This document shows, in pieces, positions 4,808-8,619 of a stretch of 8,619 nt of DNA (its first letter is position 1; each line of letters begins with the position of its first letter). The translations under genes were made by a program, and so were the position numbers. This DNA comes from an uncultured Anaerotruncus sp. Lineage in GTDB: Bacteria; Bacillota; Clostridia; Oscillospirales; Ruminococcaceae. The stretch is from assembly GCF_902490045.1 (NCBI RefSeq), contig NZ_CABUCJ010000103.1, forward strand, positions 1 through 8,619, in the 5' to 3' direction. The notes beneath the pieces are model-generated. The model saw only the letters and a list, made by a program, of their open reading frames with translations, had not been told where the DNA came from and did no database searches.

Positions 4808-6778
4808 ATGGTAACGATCCGCGAGGTCGCGCGGGAAAGCGGCGTGTCCGCGGCGACGGTTTCGCATGTGCTCAACGGGACCCGGCGCGTGGAACCGGAG
4901 ACCGCGGCGCGGGTGCGCGCGGCGATTGAAAAGCTCGGCTACCGCCCGCTGCGGGAATACGACCGCTACGGCCTGCGCGGAATCCGGCTGGCCGGGTTCT
5001 TCGCCCACGGCACGGGGATGTGCGCCTGCGCGGATTTCTTCGGCCTGATGGAAGAGCGGCTGGCGGAGCATAAAATCCGGCTGGTGCTCATCGCCGCGCC
5101 GGAAACCCTCCCGGACGGGGAGCTCCGCGCGCTCCAGCGGTTTTACCGGCTGAGCTTCTGCGTCGTGCACACCTCGGTCCGGGTCCCGCCGGCCAGGCGG
5201 GAGGCTCCGCCCTACGAGGTGCCGACCGTTTTCCTCAGCAGCGCGCCGCCCCCGGCGGGCAATTCCTGCGCCGTCTCCTTCGATTACCGGCAGGCGGTGC
5301 GGATGGCGCTCTCCCACCTGATCAGCCGAGGGCACCGGGAGATCAGCATCCTCACGAGCATCCACAACACTGATATTACCGAGGAGATCCGCGCGGGCGC
5401 GCAGGCCCTCTTTGCCGACCGCGGGCTGGAGTACTGGCCCTCCCATTTTTTGAACATTGCCCGGAACGTGGAGGAGGGGAAGGAATCCGCCCAGGCGGCG
5501 GTGGACGCGCATTTTGCGCGCCATCCGGGCCTGACGGCGGTGGCCGCCGGGACGTGGGCGACGGTGCACGCGGCCGCGAGCCTGCGCAGGCGCGGGCTGG
5601 ATTACCCGCGCGACATCTCGCTCGTGGCGATGGGCGGGCTCTACGCGATGGAGGAGAGCCGTCCCGACCTGACGCGGGTGGACCTCGGCGCGACCCAGCT
5701 GGCCGACGCGGTCGTCGGGGCGCTGCTCGGGGAGCGGATGGACGAGAGCCGCACGCTGCTGTTCCCCTCCTTCCTGCCGGGCGGCAGCACCCGGTCGCTT
5801 GCCCGCGCGCCGTCGGGCGGGCCCGCGTCGCGCCCCGAGCTGCTCGAGCTTTCGGAGGACGAGCTCGGACGCATCCGCTCCCGCCGGTTTACCGCCTGCA
5901 TCGCGCTCGACGGCGCGGGTACGATGTTTTCGGAGCTCGTGCTGCAGGGGGTGCGGGAGTCACTGGCCAGCCTCGACATGACGCTGCTCGAGGTCGCGGA
6001 GGCGAAGGGGAGCGTGAACATGCGGGACATGCAGCTCCAGGAGCTCGCGCGGCTCGCCCCCGATGCGATCATCAGCTTTTCCAACGACCAGACGGCCCTG
6101 CGCGACCGGCTTCTCGCCCTGTCGGCCGGGCGTTCCAAGCTGATCCTCGGCGTGGACGTGCCGCCCGACCTGCCGGAATACGCCTACGCCACCTGCGTGG
6201 CGACCAACGAGACGGAGAAGGGACGGCTGGCCGGAAGGCTGCTCGCCTCCGAAATGATCAGGCGGGGAAAGCGCAAGATCGGCTTCGTCTGCAACGCGGA
6301 TGTCAACTTCATTGCGCGCCAGCGGGACATGTCGGCGATCGGCACGGTGACGGAGGACTTCCCCCAGCTGGACATCGTCTTCCGCAAGGATTTCATCCGG
6401 GAACAGAACGCGCTGTCGGTGGTGCGGGACGCCCTGGAGGCCCACCCGGAGACGGAGGGACTCTATATCTTCAGCGCGGACGCGACCCTCACGGCGCAGA
6501 AATACCTGCAGTCGATCGGTCGTGAGGATATCCTGCTCGTCACCACCCAGATCAACGACGAGATCGCGCGCCTCTTCCTCATGAACCAGAATATCATCGG
6601 CATTATCTCGTCGCAGGCGTACGAGATGGGCCGGTATCTGGGGCTCGCGGCGGCGAGCAGCCTGCTCGGAAAGCATCTGCCCTCCTATATCGTCGTGGAG
6701 CCGGTGCTGATCACGGCGGGCAACCTCGAAACATCATGGGTGCGCACGGCGCGCCGCCGCCCGCCCACAAAAAAATAG
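4808..6778 (+). CDS. LacI-type regulator with two tandem periplasmic-binding-protein-like sensor domains
   Basis: A 656-residue cytosolic protein, about twice the usual LacI length. Residues 1-50 are a LacI helix-turn-helix (IREVARESGVSAATVSHVLNGT). Residues ~58-333 form a first sensor ending in the LacI-style tail FPSFLPGGSTRSL. A linker (~334-358) leads to a second complete sensor at ~359-640, which reads like a Peripla_BP_4/ribose-binding-type fold: it opens FTACIALDGAGTMFSEL and has ATNETEKGRLAGRLLA (465-480) and EGLYIFSADATLTAQ (550-564). The C-terminus is basic. There is no signal peptide, lipobox or membrane segment, so both sensors are intracellular. The first sensor lacks the usual ligand-contact pattern (GTWATVHA where SND-type residues are expected, AMGGLY for GFDD), so ligand binding may have moved to the second. 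AAGGAGG lies 7 nt before the ATG. The gene diverges from the amidohydrolase, its probable target. One uninterrupted frame argues against an artefact. Confidence 0.9.
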   Translation: MVTIREVARESGVSAATVSHVLNGTRRVEPETAARVRAAIEKLGYRPLREYDRYGLRGIRLAGFFAHGTGMCACADFFGLMEERLAEHKIRLVLIAAPETLPDGELRALQRFYRLSFCVVHTSVRVPPARREAPPYEVPTVFLSSAPPPAGNSCAVSFDYRQAVRMALSHLISRGHREISILTSIHNTDITEEIRAGAQALFADRGLEYWPSHFLNIARNVEEGKESAQAAVDAHFARHPGLTAVAAGTWATVHAAASLRRRGLDYPRDISLVAMGGLYAMEESRPDLTRVDLGATQLADAVVGALLGERMDESRTLLFPSFLPGGSTRSLARAPSGGPASRPELLELSEDELGRIRSRRFTACIALDGAGTMFSELVLQGVRESLASLDMTLLEVAEAKGSVNMRDMQLQELARLAPDAIISFSNDQTALRDRLLALSAGRSKLILGVDVPPDLPEYAYATCVATNETEKGRLAGRLLASEMIRRGKRKIGFVCNADVNFIARQRDMSAIGTVTEDFPQLDIVFRKDFIREQNALSVVRDALEAHPETEGLYIFSADATLTAQKYLQSIGREDILLVTTQINDEIARLFLMNQNIIGIISSQAYEMGRYLGLAAASSLLGKHLPSYIVVEPVLITAGNLETSWVRTARRRPPTKK

Positions 6779-6820
6779 AAAAACCATGCCCCCGGCCGAC
6801 GCCGGGGGCATGGTTTTTTT
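6779..6820. terminator. Strong bidirectional terminator after the double-sensor regulator
   Basis: An 18-bp perfect stem (6779-6796 with 6801-6818) has a CGAC loop. Its core is CCATGCCCCCGGC against GCCGGGGGCATGG, followed by a T-run to 6820. The left side is A-rich, giving a T-rich tail on the - strand too. It starts directly after the stop codon. Confidence 0.92.
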
Positions 6821-6922
6821 GCGGCTGCGAAAAAGCCGCGGGATCTGTCAGCAAGGCGCCCGCGGCGTTGCCGGGGGGCTTTTCCGATCTGCGGCAAAAC
6901 TGCGCCGAATCGGGAAAAAACC
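6821..6922. other. Non-coding island between two terminators
   Basis: About 100 bp sit between two bidirectional terminators. It opens with a small hairpin, GCGGCT (6821-6826) with AGCCGC (6834-6839), and continues with GC-rich sequence. I see no credible protein gene, promoter or ribosome binding site in it. It could be spacer DNA or a short RNA, but no evidence favours the latter strongly. Confidence 0.4.
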
Positions 6923-6963
6923 GGTGAAACGGCGTCCAAAATGGACGCCGTTTCACCTTTTTT
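6923..6963. terminator. Second strong bidirectional terminator
   Basis: GGTGAAACGGCGTCCA (6923-6938) and TGGACGCCGTTTCACC (6942-6957) form a 16-bp perfect stem with an AAA loop and six T's after it. On the - strand the stem is followed by GGTTTTTT. It insulates the next regulator gene from read-through, repeating the job of the terminator about 100 bp upstream. Confidence 0.88.
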
Positions 6964-7040
6964 GCGGCGAAAATGTGTTTGTCGGAATTGATGAAAAGAG
7001 ACGATAAAAATCGGCGAAAGAGAGAAAAATCAATGCCATA

Positions 7041-7069
7041 TTGACAATGGGAAACCTGAAAACTATAAT
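7041..7069 (+). promoter_or_regulatory. Perfect consensus sigma-A promoter of the second LacI gene
   Basis: TTGACA (7041-7046), a 17-bp spacer and TATAAT (7064-7069) match the consensus exactly. The start should fall near 7076. A promoter this strong ahead of a repressor gene suggests it is normally held down, consistent with operators lying on the start site. Confidence 0.92.
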
Positions 7070-7077
7070 AAGGGCAA

Positions 7078-7107
7078 TGTTAAACGTTTACGTGTAATCG
7101 TTTAACA
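7078..7107. promoter_or_regulatory. Two abutting inverted LacI-type operators
   Basis: TGTTAAACGTTTACG (7078-7092) read on the - strand and TGTAATCGTTTAACA (7093-7107) read on the + strand agree at 13 of 15 positions, so two copies of one 15-bp site stand head to head with no gap. The ends form a perfect 8-bp inverted repeat, GTTAAACG (7079-7086) and CGTTTAAC (7099-7106), and TAAACGTTTA is itself a perfect palindrome with central CG, resembling PurR/CcpA-class sites. The position on the transcription start implies repression, most simply by the gene's own product. Confidence 0.75.
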
Positions 7108-7149
7108 TCGTCAAAACCGCAAAAGTCCGAGAAGGAGTTGACACAGAAT

Positions 7150-8172
7150 ATGGGCAGCATTCGTGAAATAGCCGACCTCACCGGCCTTTCGGTAGCGACG
7201 GTGTCGCACGTGATCAACGGAACCCGCAAGGTGTCGCAGGCGAGCACCGATCTGGTCATGAAGGCGATCGAGGAGACGGGCTACAAGCCCAACTACGCCG
7301 CCCGTATGCTCCGCACCCAGCGTTCCAACACGATCGCCATGCTTATCCCGCGCGTTGAGCAGGGGATGAGCACGAACATCTTTTTCATGGACGTGCTCAG
7401 CGGCGCGAAGGACTATTTCCAGTCGATCGGCTACAGCATGATCGTGGCCACCTACTCGGAGAACGACGAGGACGACGAGCAGGACATGCGCGACCTCCAG
7501 GTGCTCAAAAAGCAGTGGATGGACGGCGTGCTCGTCGTGCCCAACAAGAAAAAATACGCCCACCTGATGAAGATCATTGAGAGCAGCCTCCCCTTCGTGC
7601 TGCTCGACCGGTCGGTCACGGAGCTCGACTGCTCCTGCGTCTACAGCGACAGCACGAAGGTCTCCCGGGAGGCGGTCGAACTCTTCTTCCGCGGCGGCAA
7701 GCGGCGGATCGGCTATATCGGCGGCAGCACGAGCTTCTTCACCGGCTACGACCGGTTCAGCGGCTACCGCGAGGGACTTGAGAGCTGCGGGCTGCCGCTC
7801 GACGACGCGCTTGTCGTCACCTCGGGCAAGCATACCGTCCAGGCCGGCTATCTCGGCGCGCAGAAGCTCGTTAAAAACGGCGCCGACGCAATCTATATCT
7901 CCAACGACGTGCAGACGGTCGGCGCGCTCGAATTCCTCCAGAGCCAGCAGCTTCGCATCCCGAACGACGTCGGAATCATCGCCTTTGAGGACTACGAGTG
8001 GATGACGATCACCTCGCCGCCGCTCACGACCGTCCGCCAGCAGCCCTACAAGATGGGGTGGCTCGGCGCGCAGCTGCTCCACAGGAAGCTCGGGGACCCC
8101 GCCTTCAACGAGAAGATCCGACTCGACGCCGAGCTCGTCCTGCGCGACTCCCACGGCGCGGGGAAACTGTAA
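7150..8172 (+). CDS. LacI-family transcriptional regulator, standard length
   Basis: A 340-residue DNA-binding regulator of usual LacI/PurR architecture. The helix-turn-helix is at about 3-25 (IREIADLTGLSVATVSHVINGT) and a classic hinge at 47-60 (PNYAARMLRTQRSN). The effector domain (~61-335) includes ALVVTSGKHTVQAGY, DAIYISNDVQTVGALEF (246-262) and a C-terminal PPLTTVRQQPYKMG segment. Unlike its larger neighbour, it keeps the canonical SND motif. I place the start at the ATG at 7150: AAGGAG (7132-7137) lies 12 nt upstream, whereas an in-frame TTG at 7138 touches that site. Its likely targets are itself and the solute-receptor gene 79 bp downstream, with which it may be co-transcribed since no terminator is seen between them. 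The effector cannot be read from sequence; a nucleobase or nucleoside is a guess from context. Confidence 0.93.
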   Translation: MGSIREIADLTGLSVATVSHVINGTRKVSQASTDLVMKAIEETGYKPNYAARMLRTQRSNTIAMLIPRVEQGMSTNIFFMDVLSGAKDYFQSIGYSMIVATYSENDEDDEQDMRDLQVLKKQWMDGVLVVPNKKKYAHLMKIIESSLPFVLLDRSVTELDCSCVYSDSTKVSREAVELFFRGGKRRIGYIGGSTSFFTGYDRFSGYREGLESCGLPLDDALVVTSGKHTVQAGYLGAQKLVKNGADAIYISNDVQTVGALEFLQSQQLRIPNDVGIIAFEDYEWMTITSPPLTTVRQQPYKMGWLGAQLLHRKLGDPAFNEKIRLDAELVLRDSHGAGKL

Positions 8173-8180
8173 ACGGGACC

Positions 8181-8205
8181 CTGGGCGGGCGTTTTGTCCG
8201 CCTGG
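8181..8205 (+). other. Intercistronic stem-loop
   Basis: CTGGGCGG (8181-8188) can pair with CCGCCTGG (8198-8205) using two G-U pairs, with a 9-nt loop. No T-run follows, so it is not an obvious terminator. It may reduce read-through or protect an RNA end, letting the receptor gene be expressed at a level different from the regulator. Confidence 0.35.
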
Positions 8206-8251
8206 CCATATACTCAGACAAGCAGGACCACTGAGAAAAGGAGAGAAAAAA

Positions 8252-8619
8252 ATGAAAAAGACCCTTTGGAAACGAATCCTGATCACAGCCCTGGCGCTCA
8301 CCCTCGCGCTTTCCTGCCTGGCGGGCTGCGGCAAGGCCGCGGAAGAGCCGGCCGCTCCGGCCCAGAGCGCCGGCGGCGGGGAGGAAGCCGCCGCGCCCGA
8401 CGCCGCCCCGGCGGGCGACAACGGCAAGACGGCCGCCGACTACAAGGTCGCGGTCCTTACGATGCGCAAGATGACCAGCCCCGCCGACCTCAACACCCTC
8501 GAGGGCATCCAGCGCCTCAAGGACGAGATCGGTATCGACTGCAAGATCATCGAGTGCGTCGAGATCGCCGAGTACAAGGAGCAGATGCAGGCCGTCAGTG
8601 AAGAGGGCTACGACGTCGT
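8252..8619 (+). CDS. BMP-type ABC transporter solute-binding lipoprotein (partial)
   Basis: The first 122 codons of a gene that runs off the window. The product starts with a basic and hydrophobic signal peptide (MKKTLWKRILITALALTLAL) and a lipobox LAGC with the lipid-carrying Cys26. An Ala/Gly/Pro/Glu-rich spacer to about residue 60 would tether it to the outer face of the membrane. The mature domain then begins DYKVAVLTMRKM and continues with EGIQRLKDEIGIDCKIIE and EEGYDVV. That pattern matches the start of BMP/PnrA-type receptors, many of which bind purine nucleosides. A ribose-type receptor remains possible from so short a piece. AAGGAG lies 8 nt before the ATG. ATPase and permease genes of an importer would be expected next, outside the window. 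The upstream LacI gene is the likely regulator. Confidence 0.85.
   Translation, partial: MKKTLWKRILITALALTLALSCLAGCGKAAEEPAAPAQSAGGGEEAAAPDAAPAGDNGKTAADYKVAVLTMRKMTSPADLNTLEGIQRLKDEIGIDCKIIECVEIAEYKEQMQAVSEEGYDV

Noticed and set aside
8187..8214. Separate promoter for the lipoprotein gene (TATACT at 8209-8214)
   Set aside because: No acceptable -35 lies 16-18 bp upstream; the hexamer alone is not enough.
7111..8427. 438-codon - strand open frame across the second LacI gene and the lipoprotein start
   Set aside because: It spans two well-supported + strand genes and their gap, and no domain is recognisable in it.
1..8619. CRISPR array, insertion sequence, integrase or phage genes
   Set aside because: No regularly spaced repeats, transposase-like genes or terminal inverted repeats are visible in the window.

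Overview
The window looks like a piece of chromosome from a GC-rich, Gram-positive-type anaerobe, most likely a Clostridia/Eubacteriales relative. The evidence is strong AAGGAGG-type ribosome binding sites, near-consensus sigma-A promoters with 17-bp spacers, LacI-family regulators with a PurR/CcpA-like recognition helix, and a lipoprotein solute receptor with a lipobox. High GC and strong codon bias also create long spurious open frames opposite nearly every gene; I left those out.

Layout. 1-233: a structured, gene-free stretch that may encode a 6S-like RNA, closed by a bidirectional terminator. 244-1563 (-): rarA, a housekeeping AAA+ replication/recombination ATPase with its own promoter. 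1694-3091 (-): an NCS2-family nucleobase permease whose substrate residues resemble xanthine/urate carriers more than uracil carriers. It has its own promoter and a hairpin leader. 3214-4449 (-): a cytosine-deaminase-like amidohydrolase in which two active-site positions differ from CodA. 4450-4807: an AT-rich divergent promoter region with a perfect 12-bp palindrome. 4808-6778 (+): a 656-residue LacI-type regulator with two periplasmic-binding-protein-like sensor domains in tandem, twice the usual sensor content. 6779-6963: two strong bidirectional terminators enclosing about 100 bp of non-coding DNA. 7150-8172 (+): a normal-length LacI regulator driven by a perfect consensus promoter with two abutting inverted operator copies at the start site. 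8252-end (+): the start of a BMP-type solute-binding lipoprotein, probably the first gene of an ABC importer that continues outside the window.

How it may work together (inference): apart from rarA, the window reads as a nucleobase or nucleoside uptake and breakdown locus. The permease and the amidohydrolase would import and process a heterocyclic base. The BMP lipoprotein would start a second, ATP-driven import route. Two LacI-type regulators with nearly identical recognition helices would control the two arms, and the larger one may read two ligands. The most unusual element is the double-sensor LacI protein; the most testable biochemical oddity is the Glu-to-Gln change in the amidohydrolase.
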